From Oxalobacter paraformigenes (lineage in GTDB: Bacteria; Pseudomonadota; Gammaproteobacteria; Burkholderiales; Burkholderiaceae_D), in the NCBI RefSeq assembly GCF_000158475.2, contig NZ_KI392031.1, positions 1,209,611 to 1,273,610 on the forward strand: a stretch of DNA of 64,000 bases, in the 5' to 3' direction. Positions 33,431 through 42,333 of the stretch are shown piece after piece. The notes under the pieces are model-generated. The model saw nothing but the letters and a program-made list of their open reading frames with translations, was not told the DNA's origin and did not search any database. The position numbers were made by a program, and so were the translations under genes. Each line of letters starts with the position of its first letter. The stretch's first letter is position 1.

Positions 33431-35153
33431 CACATTAAAACGCATTGCTGCCCTGGCCTCCCTCTGCATCAGGGGGCCGGGAGGCAAAACCGGTATCCTT
33501 TACTGCTTCATTGTACTGGCCCTGAATCTGGTTGAAATCCAGCTTGCTCTCAAGATGATCACCTGGAACAGGGACTTCTACAGCGCACTGGAAAAATACG
33601 ACGCACGGGCCGCCTTATGGCAAATCGGGATTTTCGGTCTTATCACACTGGCCAGCGCCTCGCAATTTCTGATTGCCTCCTATATCCGGCAACTCGTCCA
33701 GATCCGCTGGAGAACCACACTGACCGGGGCTTCACTGGATCGCTGGTTCTCCAACAAAGCCTACTGGCACCTGAATACGGACGAAAACTCACCACTTGAC
33801 AATCCCGACCAGAGAATATCGGAAGATTGCCGGATCTTCGTTGACCGGCTGACTGGAAAAGGTCTTGACCTCTTCACCGGCCTTGTCGGCCTGACGACCT
33901 ATTCTGCCCTGTTGTGGAAACTGTCGGCCTTCCCAATCGCTTTCACCCTATTCGGAACGGAAATCGTTATCGAGCACTACCTGGTCTGGGCAGCGCCCAT
34001 ATACGTTCTGATTTCCAGCGGGCTGACCCACTGGATGGGAGCACCGCTCATGAAGCTGAATGTCATCCAGCAACACCGGGAAGCCGATATGCGTTTCGCA
34101 CTGGCCCGCCTGCGTGAATCCAAGGAAGCGGTCGCGCTGGAAAACGGCGAAAAAGCGGAACGTGAAATTATCGACAGGCGCTACAAACGTATCCTCGCAA
34201 ACTGGCGTCACCGTATCAACCGTGAATTCATCCTCGGCATATTCACCCGACCGTATTACATGACCGTTCTGCGCATTCCGCTGTTTCTGGCATTTCCCGC
34301 TTACCTGATGGGTTACGTTGCACTGGGAGGATTGATGCAGCTCGGTTCAGCGTTCACCCGTCTGGTAACCACCCTGTCGTGGTTCATTTTTTCCTACAAG
34401 GAGCTGGCCGAACTGTCCGCCACCGCCAACCGTCTGGCCTCCTTCATGAATCAGGCGGAAACCATCGGCAAACAGCCCAGGCCTCTCGTGGAATTTACTT
34501 CGCCAGACAACAAATTCCACATCCGCGACCTGACCGTCCGCAATCCTTCCGGACAGAACCTGCTTCATATTCCCGAACTGATCGTCAAACCCGGTGATGC
34601 CATCTGGATTGACGGGCCATCCGGCATTGGCAAGTCGACACTGCTGAAAGCACTCTCGGGAATCTGGCCGCACTGTGACGGACAAGTGGCATTACCTTCC
34701 GGAAAAACGCTCTTTTTGCCCCAGAAAGCCTATTTGCCACTCGGCAGTCTGGCCGAATGCGTCGCCTATCCAGACAAGCCCGACAATCCGGAACGCATCC
34801 GCCAGTTGCTGAAAAACGTCGGGCTGACCTGCCCCCGCCATGACGCCCAGCTCGAACAGGCCGGAGAATTAGGCAGCGATTACCGGTTATCCGGCGGCGA
34901 ACAGCAACGGCTCATGATCGCCCGAATTCTGGCAACACGACCCGAATGGGTCTTTCTGGACGAGGCAACCAGTTCGCTGGACGCACAGGCGGAAGAACAA
35001 CTCTATCGCCTGCTGCGGACGTCCCTTCCGGATACGGGTTTCATCGTTATTGCCCATCGCGAACCGAAAGGGCTTGGCGAATACCGCCGTATCGACCTCT
35101 GGGACAAACCTTGTCACCCGAGGCAGGATGAGCTGGCTGTTGTCGCAGCCTGA
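33423..35153 (+). CDS. ABC_membrane_2-type transporter, fused permease and ATPase
   Basis: A 576-residue half-transporter with the SbmA/BacA-like membrane domain (as in YddA and ABCD proteins) followed by its own ATPase. Membrane segments run from about residue 25 to 320, with WRTTLTGASLDRWFSNKAYW and DNPDQRISED as the domain hallmark. The ATPase has Walker A GPSGIGKST, signature LSGGEQQR and Walker B WVFLDEATSSLD. It probably works as a homodimer. Its start overlaps chaN by eight bases with no separate ribosome-binding site, so translation is coupled. Such proteins move peptides, cobalamin or fatty acyl compounds; a role in heme or heme-product movement is suggested only by the operon. Confidence 0.85.
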   Translation: MNNTLKRIAALASLCIRGPGGKTGILYCFIVLALNLVEIQLALKMITWNRDFYSALEKYDARAALWQIGIFGLITLASASQFLIASYIRQLVQIRWRTTLTGASLDRWFSNKAYWHLNTDENSPLDNPDQRISEDCRIFVDRLTGKGLDLFTGLVGLTTYSALLWKLSAFPIAFTLFGTEIVIEHYLVWAAPIYVLISSGLTHWMGAPLMKLNVIQQHREADMRFALARLRESKEAVALENGEKAEREIIDRRYKRILANWRHRINREFILGIFTRPYYMTVLRIPLFLAFPAYLMGYVALGGLMQLGSAFTRLVTTLSWFIFSYKELAELSATANRLASFMNQAETIGKQPRPLVEFTSPDNKFHIRDLTVRNPSGQNLLHIPELIVKPGDAIWIDGPSGIGKSTLLKALSGIWPHCDGQVALPSGKTLFLPQKAYLPLGSLAECVAYPDKPDNPERIRQLLKNVGLTCPRHDAQLEQAGELGSDYRLSGGEQQRLMIARILATRPEWVFLDEATSSLDAQAEEQLYRLLRTSLPDTGFIVIAHREPKGLGEYRRIDLWDKPCHPRQDELAVVAA

Positions 35154-35457
35154 AAAATGAATCGCCGGCAAAAACCGGATTTTCAAACCGGATTTCATTA
35201 TTTATGTAACACTTTATGCAAACAGAGCTTTTCAATTCATTCCGGCATCCGGTCAGCCTTGGCCTGCTTTTTCCCGACTGCTGTTTCCAAAACATGATGC
35301 CATATCGTTCCAGTCAACACAGGCATTCCTGCAAAAGAACCGGTACGGCAACTGTGACGAAACAAAAAATCTCGCGGAAATAACCGGGTTACTCTGTTTT
35401 TTCATTCCATAAAAGACTATCAGTGTTCCCCAAAATACCAACCGGAAGCCGGCACAT
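35154..35457. other. Gap between convergent heme operon and prmC
   Basis: About 300 bases without a supported gene. A repeated AAACCGGATTT at about 35173-35192 is the only local pattern. No convincing terminator for either side was found. Confidence 0.4.
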
Positions 35458-36276
35458 TCAATCCGGCAGCCGTCCCCCGCTGACCCGTTCAATTCCGGCG
35501 AGATCTTTCCAGCTCTGAACCTGCAAATACTTTTTATCCACCAGTTTTTTTCTGACAGCGCCGGATTGATTGTAACCATGTTCCATCAGCAGTTCCCCCC
35601 CTTTTTTGAGATAGGCAGGCGCCTGATCAATCAGAATATCCATTGCCGACAGGCCATCTGTGTAGTCAGTCAGTGCCGATAGCGGTTCAAACCGCAAATC
35701 CCCTTTTCGCAAATGTTCATCAGCGGAATGAATGTAAGGCGGATTGGAAACAATCAGATCGAAACGGCTGCCGGGCTCCAGTGCCTCATACCAGTTGCCC
35801 TGCCGGAACCGGACAGACTGGCCGTTTTTCAGACACGAAGCCGCATTTTTCCGCGCGATATCCAGAGCCTTTCCGGAAATATCCGTCGCCCACACTTGTG
35901 CATCAGGCCGCATGGCGGCAATCGCAACGGCAATTGCCCCCGATCCCGTTCCCAAGTCCACTACCCTGCCGCCTTCCGGCAAACGCGCCAGCGCCAGATC
36001 GACCAGCAACTCCGTTTCAGGGCGGGGAATCAGCACATCCGGCGTAACGGCAAACGGCAAACCATAGAACTCACGAATACCGGTAATATAAGCGACCGGT
36101 TCGCCACGCAAGCGCCTTGCAAGCACATCCGATACAGCATTCGCTTCCGCATCCGTCAACACATGGTCGGAATGCGTAATCAGCTTGACCCGCGAAAAAC
36201 CGAGCGCATGTTCCAGAAGAATCCGCAATTCCGGCGGCTCCAGCGGGACAAGAGAAAAAAGCGAGCGGATTGTCAT
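35458..36276 (-). CDS. prmC: Release-factor glutamine methyltransferase
   Basis: A 272-residue SAM-dependent enzyme that methylates the glutamine of the GGQ motif in release factors. LIPRPETELLVDLAL, VVDLGTGSGAIAVAIA, the catalytic SNPPYI and EHGYNQ are in the expected order. The start at ATG 36276 matches family N-termini. A GTG at 36348 also lies in frame and overlaps the dsbB stop, so a longer coupled product cannot be excluded. It works on the product of prfA, two genes upstream on the same strand. Confidence 0.93.
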   Translation of the reverse strand: MTIRSLFSLVPLEPPELRILLEHALGFSRVKLITHSDHVLTDAEANAVSDVLARRLRGEPVAYITGIREFYGLPFAVTPDVLIPRPETELLVDLALARLPEGGRVVDLGTGSGAIAVAIAAMRPDAQVWATDISGKALDIARKNAASCLKNGQSVRFRQGNWYEALEPGSRFDLIVSNPPYIHSADEHLRKGDLRFEPLSALTDYTDGLSAMDILIDQAPAYLKKGGELLMEHGYNQSGAVRKKLVDKKYLQVQSWKDLAGIERVSGGRLPD

Positions 36277-36340
36277 GCCTGCCCGGACAACCGGCGTCCC
36301 ATCTCCCCCGTTTTCAGACAAGGCGCATTTCCTGTTCCGT

Positions 36341-36802
36341 TTATCCACGACGCATCATTCTGAAAAAAACCACAGCAAAGATGAAAAACCAGACCAGCGA
36401 CCACTGGGGAGGCGTCAGGCCGAAAATCGGGTCGAGAATGTCTCCGCAAAGACTGTCGGAGTGAAAAAGAAGCGGCATCCATCTCGCCGGCCACAGGCTG
36501 TTGATCGCCGCTTCCAGAGGATCCCGGCCACACTGGATGGCAGGATGCGCGATAATCCACAACTGCCAGATGACCAGTCCGATTCCTGCCAGAGAACACA
36601 GAAACGCCCCGAAAGCGAAAGCGCGTATTTTTTTCGTGAACAGTCCCAACGCACAGCACATCCCGACAGCTATAAACGCATAGCGCTGCAAGACGCACAG
36701 CGGGCATGGCAAGACCTTCCAGACAAGCTGGAGATAAAGGGCAAAGAGGATAAAGCCGGTACAAAGCAGCAAAACGGCAATCAGGAAATGACGGGATTTC
36801 AT
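36341..36802 (-). CDS. dsbB: Disulfide bond formation protein DsbB
   Basis: A 153-residue inner-membrane protein that reoxidises DsbA using quinone. Four membrane helices are visible. The first cysteine pair is CPLC in VLPCPLCVLQRYAF (about 37-40). The second pair is split, in IQCGRDPLE and DSLCGDI. Start 36802 is the ATG inside the frame; a TTG at 36817 is less likely. Its position between prfA and prmC is unusual, because these two are normally neighbours. Confidence 0.92.
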   Translation of the reverse strand: MKSRHFLIAVLLLCTGFILFALYLQLVWKVLPCPLCVLQRYAFIAVGMCCALGLFTKKIRAFAFGAFLCSLAGIGLVIWQLWIIAHPAIQCGRDPLEAAINSLWPARWMPLLFHSDSLCGDILDPIFGLTPPQWSLVWFFIFAVVFFRMMRRG

Positions 36803-36892
36803 AAGAGACTTATACAACCCGGCGACACATCAGGCAACGGCCTCATCCGTTTTTCCGGAAAAAATGTTTCATTCGCTTGATTCCGGACAAAT

Positions 36893-37975
36893 TCAGACAC
36901 TTTCTCCCAGTTCCGCCAGCAACCCGGCCCGGTGTTCCGCAACCAGCGCACTGACCAGCTCATCCATATCGCCGTCCATGATGAATTCAAGCTTGTACAG
37001 CGTCAGATTGATACGATGGTCCGTCACGCGTCCCTGGGGATAATTGTAGGTCCGGATACGCTCGCTTCTGTCGCCTGAACCGATCAGGCTTTTGCGGGTA
37101 GCCGCTTCTTTCGCCTGCTGCTCCTGCATCTGCCTGTCCTTGATGCGTGCGGCCAGAACCTGCATGGCCTGCGCCTTGTTCTTGTGCTGGCTCCGGTCAT
37201 CCTGGCATTCGACGACAATGCCGGTGGGCAGATGCGTAATACGGACAGCCGAATCCGTTTTGTTGATATGCTGGCCACCCGCACCCGAAGCCCGGAACGT
37301 ATCGACACGGATATCGGCCGGATTGATATGCACATCGCTGACATCGTCCGCTTCCGGCATCACGGCAACCGTACAGGCAGACGTATGGATTCTTCCCTGC
37401 GTCTCCGTCACCGGCACCCGTTGCACCCGGTGCCCGCCCGATTCGAACTTCAATCTGGAATAAACGTCTTTTCCCACCAGCCGGACAATGACTTCCCGGT
37501 AACCGCCGAGCTCCGACATCGAAGCCGATACAATTTCGGCTTTCCAGCGATTCTTTTCGGCAAAACGCGTATACATCCGGAGCAGATCGCCGGCAAAAAG
37601 CGCCGATTCGTCTCCCCCCGTTCCGGCCCGGATTTCCAGATAGATATTCTTGCCGTCATCGGGATCTTTCGGCAACAGCATGAGCTGCAACTCCTCCTCA
37701 ATCCCGGCTATTTTCTTTTCGGCCCCGTCGATTTCCTGCTGGGCGAATTCCTTCATTTCCGGGTCGGCCAGCATTTCTCTTGCCGTATCGATATCCTGCC
37801 GAACCTGACTGAAATCCCGGTACAAGGCCACGACAGGCGCCAGCTCGGCATGCTCGCGATTCAGTTTGCGATAATTTTCCTGATCGGATACCACCTCAGG
37901 CTGCATCAGCAATTCATCGATTTCCGCAAGCCGATCAGACAGATGCTCCAGTTTCGCCAGCATTGAGGGTTTCAT
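36893..37975 (-). CDS. prfA: Peptide chain release factor 1
   Basis: A 360-residue class I release factor. The peptidyl-hydrolase motif GGQ is in [15 protein letters not shown] near residue 230. The codon-recognition motif of RF1 is PVT in [16 protein letters not shown] near 185, as opposed to SPF in RF2, so it reads UAA and UAG. The start at [10 protein letters not shown] equals the E. coli start; an ATG six bases earlier (37981) is also possible. No ribosome-binding site is obvious for either. Confidence 0.95.
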   Translation of the reverse strand: MKPSMLAKLEHLSDRLAEIDELLMQPEVVSDQENYRKLNREHAELAPVVALYRDFSQVRQDIDTAREMLADPEMKEFAQQEIDGAEKKIAGIEEELQLMLLPKDPDDGKNIYLEIRAGTGGDESALFAGDLLRMYTRFAEKNRWKAEIVSASMSELGGYREVIVRLVGKDVYSRLKFESGGHRVQRVPVTETQGRIHTSACTVAVMPEADDVSDVHINPADIRVDTFRASGAGGQHINKTDSAVRITHLPTGIVVECQDDRSQHKNKAQAMQVLAARIKDRQMQEQQAKEAATRKSLIGSGDRSERIRTYNYPQGRVTDHRINLTLYKLEFIMDGDMDELVSALVAEHRAGLLAELGESV

Positions 37976-38069
37976 GGTCATGCAAAAAATGATTTCAAGA
38001 GTGCATCGGTAAAACAGACATTATAACGTGAACGGGACATTCTTTATATCCCCGCTCATGGCAAGCCCG

Positions 38070-38756
38070 TCACCCCTGAACAAGGCAATAGCCATAGCCG
38101 TAAACCTGCTGCAAAACGTAACCGTTTCCTTCCGTCAGGCCGAGTTTGTTCCGCACCCTGGACACATGGGTATCGACCGTTCTGCCCGATTCGTTTTCAC
38201 TGGAAGACCAGATGGTTTCCCGGATCGTCAATCTCGACAAAGGCTGCCCGATATGTTCAAAAAAAAGCCGCGCGAGATTGAATTCCTTGACCGTCAGGAC
38301 GATTTCTTTTCCGGCAAAAAGCGCCCTGTTCGGAAACCGCGAAAAAACATAGGGGCCGTTCACCAGCACACTGGCGTCATAGTCATCCGGATAAGCCTGC
38401 CGGACAAGCAGACTGACCCGTGTCACCAGCTCACGGGGACGAATGGGCAAACAGATATAATCCTGCATTCCGATCCGTCTTGACGACGCGATCGCATCCC
38501 TTTTTTCCGCATCAGCCGCAACAAGTACCGGCAATGGCCCGGCAAACTCGTAAAGCTGGCCGATCCAGACCGGTCTCACTTCATCGGAAATGCCGGCTCC
38601 CGTTATCAGCACCCCCTTCGAACCGGGATGATGCAACAGGAAATCGGAAAAAACTTTCTGTGACGCGAACTTTTCACAGTCAAACCCTGCCATAGTCAAC
38701 GGCCTCTCAAGTCTCGAGGCAGACGGAATATCGGCATCAGCCACAAAAATTTTCAT
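38070..38756 (-). CDS. OmpR-type response regulator with an aspartate-less receiver
   Basis: A 228-residue protein. Residues 1-115 have the receiver fold: the acidic pair in FVADAD is present, but where the phospho-acceptor Asp should be (about residue 50) the sequence reads VLITGAGI, and the conserved Lys region reads CLPIRP. Residues about 135-225 form the OmpR winged helix (LTVKEFNLARLFFEH, TVDTHVSRVRNKL, VYGYGYCL). With the phosphorylation residues lost, it may be controlled by a ligand, protein contact or level. No sensor kinase is adjacent. No clear ribosome-binding site is seen before ATG 38756. It stands opposite homospermidine synthase with a 249-base divergent gap. Confidence 0.85.
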   Translation of the reverse strand: MKIFVADADIPSASRLERPLTMAGFDCEKFASQKVFSDFLLHHPGSKGVLITGAGISDEVRPVWIGQLYEFAGPLPVLVAADAEKRDAIASSRRIGMQDYICLPIRPRELVTRVSLLVRQAYPDDYDASVLVNGPYVFSRFPNRALFAGKEIVLTVKEFNLARLFFEHIGQPLSRLTIRETIWSSSENESGRTVDTHVSRVRNKLGLTEGNGYVLQQVYGYGYCLVQG

Positions 38757-39005
38757 GAAAAACAGGGGAAAAATAACATATTTGGGAAAAAAGAAACGGA
38801 CATGACACCCGATTTTTGCCGGCAAACTTATCAAACCCGTCAATCGGCGTTAAAATTGACATAAAATAATCTATCTCTTCTTCTTTTGTACTCATATTCT
38901 CACAAAGTTATATGATGCAAAAGAAATTTTTATTTCAGCCATTCCCACTCACCTTTTTCCCGTCAGACACCACAAAACGGGAAATGACAGAAACAAGGAC
39001 ATAAA

Positions 39006-40415
39006 TTGGAAAACAAACTCGCAAATTTCACGGGAAAAATCATTTTCATCGGTTTCGGCAGTATTGCAAAAGGAGTTCTCCCGTTATTTTTGCGGCATTT
39101 ACCGGTTACACCGGATCGAATAAGGATCGTCGCCGCCGATCCGGACAACGAACAAATCGCCAGCCACTACGGCATACCGTACCAGCAAATCAGTCTGACG
39201 GAAGAGAATTACCGTACCGTTTTAGAACCGCTTCTCGAAAAGGGCGACTTCATGGTCAATCTCTCCGTTTTCGTGTCCAGCCTGGCCCTGATGGAGCTTT
39301 GCCGTGAAAAGGGCGTGCTCTATATCGACACCTCCATCGAACCCTGGGAAGGCGGCTATACCGATACTACGTCATCCGCGTCCGACCGCTCCAACTACGC
39401 CTTGCGCGAAGCGGCACTCGAATTCGGCCGCAAACATCCGGGAGGCCCGACCGCAATAGTCTGTCAGGGCGCCAATCCGGGCATGGTTTCCGGCTTCCTA
39501 AAACAGGCCCTTTTAAACGTCGCCAAAGACAACGGCATGAACGTCAAACCGGCGACACGCGAAGAATGGGCGCTTCTGGCACAGCAGTTGAACATCAGGG
39601 CGATCCATGTCGCCGAACGCGATACCCAGACGACTCCCGTCCGAAAAAAACGCAACGAATTCGTCAACACCTGGTCGATAGACGGCTTCATCGGCGAAGG
39701 ACTCCAGCCTGCCGAACTCGGCTGGGGCACCCACGAAAAGCACTGGCCAGACGATGCCGGCACCCACTCATTCGGGTGCAAGGCGGCCATTTACCTTAAC
39801 CAACCGGGCGCAGCGACGCAGGTTCGCAGCTGGACGCCTATGGAAGGCCCTTATCACGGTTTCCTGATCACCCATTCCGAATCGATATCCATAGCCGACT
39901 ACCTGACCGTTCGAGAAAATGGAGAAGTCGTTTACCGGCCGACCGTGCATTACGCCTACCACCCCAGTGACGACGCCGTGCTTTCCGTCCATGAACTGAC
40001 CGGCAAAAACTGGCAGGAACAGCCGGTAAAACGGCTCATGCGCGACGAAATCGAGGAAGGAGTAGATGAACTTGGTGTCCTCCTGATGGGCAACGCCAAA
40101 GGCGTTTACTGGTACGGTTCCCATCTGGGCATTGATGAGGCCCGCAAAAGCGCCCCCTACAACAACGCCACCACCCTGCAAGTCGCTGCCGGTGTGCTTG
40201 CCGGCGTCATCTGGGCGATCAGAAACCCCGAACTGGGCGTTATCGAACCGGACGATATCGATCATGAAACCATGATAGCCGTCGCACAGCCTTATCTGGG
40301 AGAAATCATCGGTTCCTACGGCCAATGGACGCCGCTGGAAAACCGCAACTGGCCTTTCGAGGAAGATATCGACCCGGACGATCCTTTCCAGTTCAAAAAC
40401 ATCCGCGTCAACTGA
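39006..40415 (+). CDS. hss: Homospermidine synthase
   Basis: A 469-residue NAD-dependent enzyme that joins putrescine units (or putrescine and spermidine) to sym-homospermidine. It begins with a Rossmann motif (IIFIGFGSIAKGVLP). IDTSIEPWEGGYTD, QGANPGMVSGFLKQAL and SWTPMEGPYHGFLITHSE are as expected for bacterial Hss. The start must be TTG: AAGGA stands seven bases before it, and the next in-frame ATG would remove the nucleotide-binding fold. A long hairpin follows the gene. The divergent neighbour is the aspartate-less regulator, which could control it; that is only positional. Confidence 0.92.
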   Translation: MENKLANFTGKIIFIGFGSIAKGVLPLFLRHLPVTPDRIRIVAADPDNEQIASHYGIPYQQISLTEENYRTVLEPLLEKGDFMVNLSVFVSSLALMELCREKGVLYIDTSIEPWEGGYTDTTSSASDRSNYALREAALEFGRKHPGGPTAIVCQGANPGMVSGFLKQALLNVAKDNGMNVKPATREEWALLAQQLNIRAIHVAERDTQTTPVRKKRNEFVNTWSIDGFIGEGLQPAELGWGTHEKHWPDDAGTHSFGCKAAIYLNQPGAATQVRSWTPMEGPYHGFLITHSESISIADYLTVRENGEVVYRPTVHYAYHPSDDAVLSVHELTGKNWQEQPVKRLMRDEIEEGVDELGVLLMGNAKGVYWYGSHLGIDEARKSAPYNNATTLQVAAGVLAGVIWAIRNPELGVIEPDDIDHETMIAVAQPYLGEIIGSYGQWTPLENRNWPFEEDIDPDDPFQFKNIRVN

Positions 40416-40432
40416 ACCGGTTGAAAACCGAT

Positions 40433-40467
40433 AAAGCCGTCACTTTCCGCATAAAAGTGACGGCTTT
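40433..40467. terminator. Hairpin terminator between convergent genes
   Basis: AAAGCCGTCACTTT pairs exactly with AAAGTGACGGCTTT around a seven-base loop. Short T/A runs at both ends suggest it serves hss and the GNAT gene alike. Confidence 0.75.
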
Positions 40468-40484
40468 GATTTCCGGGACATCCG

Positions 40485-40958
40485 TCAGACTGCAATCTTG
40501 TGCTTTCTGCCGCCTGTTTCGTAAAAACCTTCCGCCCTGAAAAAAGCCAGCGCGTTATCCAGGACGAAAAAAGCGGACATCGTCAATTGCAGCCGCCGGC
40601 ACTTGCTGGAACGGACAAACCGTTTGGCTTCCCCGACAAGCGTGTGACCGATCTGCCTGCGCCGGTAATCGCGCCGGACATAGAGTTTGTCGAGAATGGC
40701 ATAAGGCTCTTCACGCAGCTGGACCGGCATCGGAAAAACCGTACAAAATCCAAGAGGATGGGCCTTTGGAGAACGGGCCATAAAAACGGCATAATCCGGC
40801 ATATCCAGAAACCCGGACAGTTTTTCCTCCATCCTCGTCCTGTCGGGAACGAATTCCCGTTTGCCCGCATACAAAGCGATTTCTTCCAGAAACTCGCACG
40901 TCAACACCACCAGATCGCGCAAATCGCTCCTGTCCGCCCTTTGGACAACGACACTCAT
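40485..40958 (-). CDS. GNAT-family N-acetyltransferase
   Basis: A 157-residue acetyltransferase of the GCN5 fold. The acetyl-CoA-binding region is YVRRDYRRRQIGHTLVGEAKRF (about 94-115; the R/Q-x-x-G-x pattern is RRRQIG), and the C-terminal NALAFFRAEGFYETG is typical of beta-6 and beta-7. The start is ATG 40958, preceded by GGGAAAT. It is the last gene of a dedA-lipoprotein-GNAT operon with gaps of 10 to 11 bases. The substrate is unknown. Confidence 0.85.
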   Translation of the reverse strand: MSVVVQRADRSDLRDLVVLTCEFLEEIALYAGKREFVPDRTRMEEKLSGFLDMPDYAVFMARSPKAHPLGFCTVFPMPVQLREEPYAILDKLYVRRDYRRRQIGHTLVGEAKRFVRSSKCRRLQLTMSAFFVLDNALAFFRAEGFYETGGRKHKIAV

Positions 40959-40969
40959 ATTTCCCGCGA

Positions 40970-41425
40970 CTATTTCCAGTTGCAACCGCCGCTATACGCC
41001 GCCTGGGTCTGGAATGGCCGGGCCGTCGCGATTCTCTGATCGTTATCCTTGCGCTTGACATAGGCAAGCTGGTTGTCCTTGTCTTCCGCAATCATGTACT
41101 CGACACCGGGCTGAAGCTCCGCCTCGATCTTGTAACATTTCAAATCCTCGGGCATGACAATATGACCACCCTGGATATTCATGGCGCCAATCACATGCTT
41201 TCCGGCCGTCACCACATACACGACATTGTCGTAAGGATTGGGCGTATCCGCAAGATCGATATGTTTTCCGTCCAGACTGCGGAAAAACAGCGAACCTTCC
41301 TGAAGAATCGCGGTCTTCGAAGGATCATGCAAGGGCGCGCCATTGATGGCAATCTGCCGCGGTCTGGAACAGGCCGCCAGCAAGGCCAACGACAGCAAAA
41401 CAAAGACTTTACAGTAACTTCGCAT
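40970..41425 (-). CDS. Small putative lipoprotein
   Basis: A 151-residue protein with a lipoprotein signal: MRSYCKVFVLLSLALLAACS, lipobox LAAC with Cys19 as the lipidation site. The mature part has no recognised domain; it contains short beta-rich segments (DNVVYVVTAGKHVIGAMN, YMIAEDKD). It should be anchored to a membrane on the periplasmic side. It sits between a DedA membrane protein and a GNAT enzyme in one operon. Confidence 0.75.
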   Translation of the reverse strand: MRSYCKVFVLLSLALLAACSRPRQIAINGAPLHDPSKTAILQEGSLFFRSLDGKHIDLADTPNPYDNVVYVVTAGKHVIGAMNIQGGHIVMPEDLKCYKIEAELQPGVEYMIAEDKDNQLAYVKRKDNDQRIATARPFQTQAAYSGGCNWK

Positions 41426-41435
41426 AATTCATCCA

Positions 41436-42083
41436 TTAATGGGAACGCACGGTTTTCCGGAAAAGCTTCCAGAGACCGCCAAGAATAATCGGAATAATCG
41501 CGGCGCCCACCCCCAAAAGCACAATCGTATTCAGATGATCCCGGATAATGGGAATATTGCCGAAGAAATACCCTCCCAGCACCAGACCGACCACCCAGAC
41601 TACAGCGCCCACAACATTGTAAATCTGGAATTTTATCAGATTCATTTCGGTCACACCGGCGACAAAAGGCGCGAAAGTCCGCACCAGCGGCAAAAAACGG
41701 CACATCGTGATCGTTTTTCCACCGTGCTTTTCAAAAAACACATGCGTGTGATGAAGCGCTTTCTTGTCGATCCAGCGATAGTCTTTCGTGAAAACAGCGC
41801 GTCCGATTTTCCGGCCGATCCAGTAATTGAGATTGTCTCCCGTCACGGCGGCAATAATCAGAAGCGCCATCAGCAATTCCACATTCATTGCGCCGGTCGC
41901 ACAAAACGCTCCGGCAATGAAAAGAAGCGAATCGCCCGGCAGGAAAGGCGCGACCACCAGACCCGTCTCACAAAAAACAATGGCAAACAGCACGACATAA
42001 ACCCAGGTGCCATATTGGGAAATAATCGAACCGAGCGCTTTATCAACGTGCAAAATCACGTCGAGTAATTGCATAAAATCCAT
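41436..42083 (-). CDS. DedA/VTT-family membrane protein
   Basis: A 215-residue inner-membrane protein. The VTT-domain marks are present: VFCETGLVVAPFLPGDSLLFIAG, GDNLNYWIGRKIG, FFEKHGGKTITMCRFLPLVRTFAPFVAG. Relatives act as undecaprenyl-phosphate or phospholipid translocases and affect membrane potential. The F/G-x-R motif in CRFLPLVRTFAP is intact. Start at 42083 or nine bases later. First gene of a three-gene operon. Confidence 0.9.
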   Translation of the reverse strand: MDFMQLLDVILHVDKALGSIISQYGTWVYVVLFAIVFCETGLVVAPFLPGDSLLFIAGAFCATGAMNVELLMALLIIAAVTGDNLNYWIGRKIGRAVFTKDYRWIDKKALHHTHVFFEKHGGKTITMCRFLPLVRTFAPFVAGVTEMNLIKFQIYNVVGAVVWVVGLVLGGYFFGNIPIIRDHLNTIVLLGVGAAIIPIILGGLWKLFRKTVRSH

Positions 42084-42333
42084 GACGACTCAAAATACAA
42101 AAACAGGTCTAGCGAGTATAAAAGAAAAAACACTTTAAAAAGCCAAAGTCACCTGGTTTGGCGTTTTTCTTCAGACGATAAAACAAAAACCGCTCATTCC
42201 AATGCGGATGAACAGAGGCAACTACGATTTTTGCCAATCCGTTCATCCCCCATTTTACTCTTTTCCGGCAGCCTGTTTCCGCCTTCCTCATCACCATACG
42301 ATATAATGATATGTTATGGAACAATAAACTGCT

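Noticed and set aside
40433..40467. Small RNA gene between hss and the GNAT gene
   Set aside because: The single hairpin between convergent genes is fully explained as a shared terminator.
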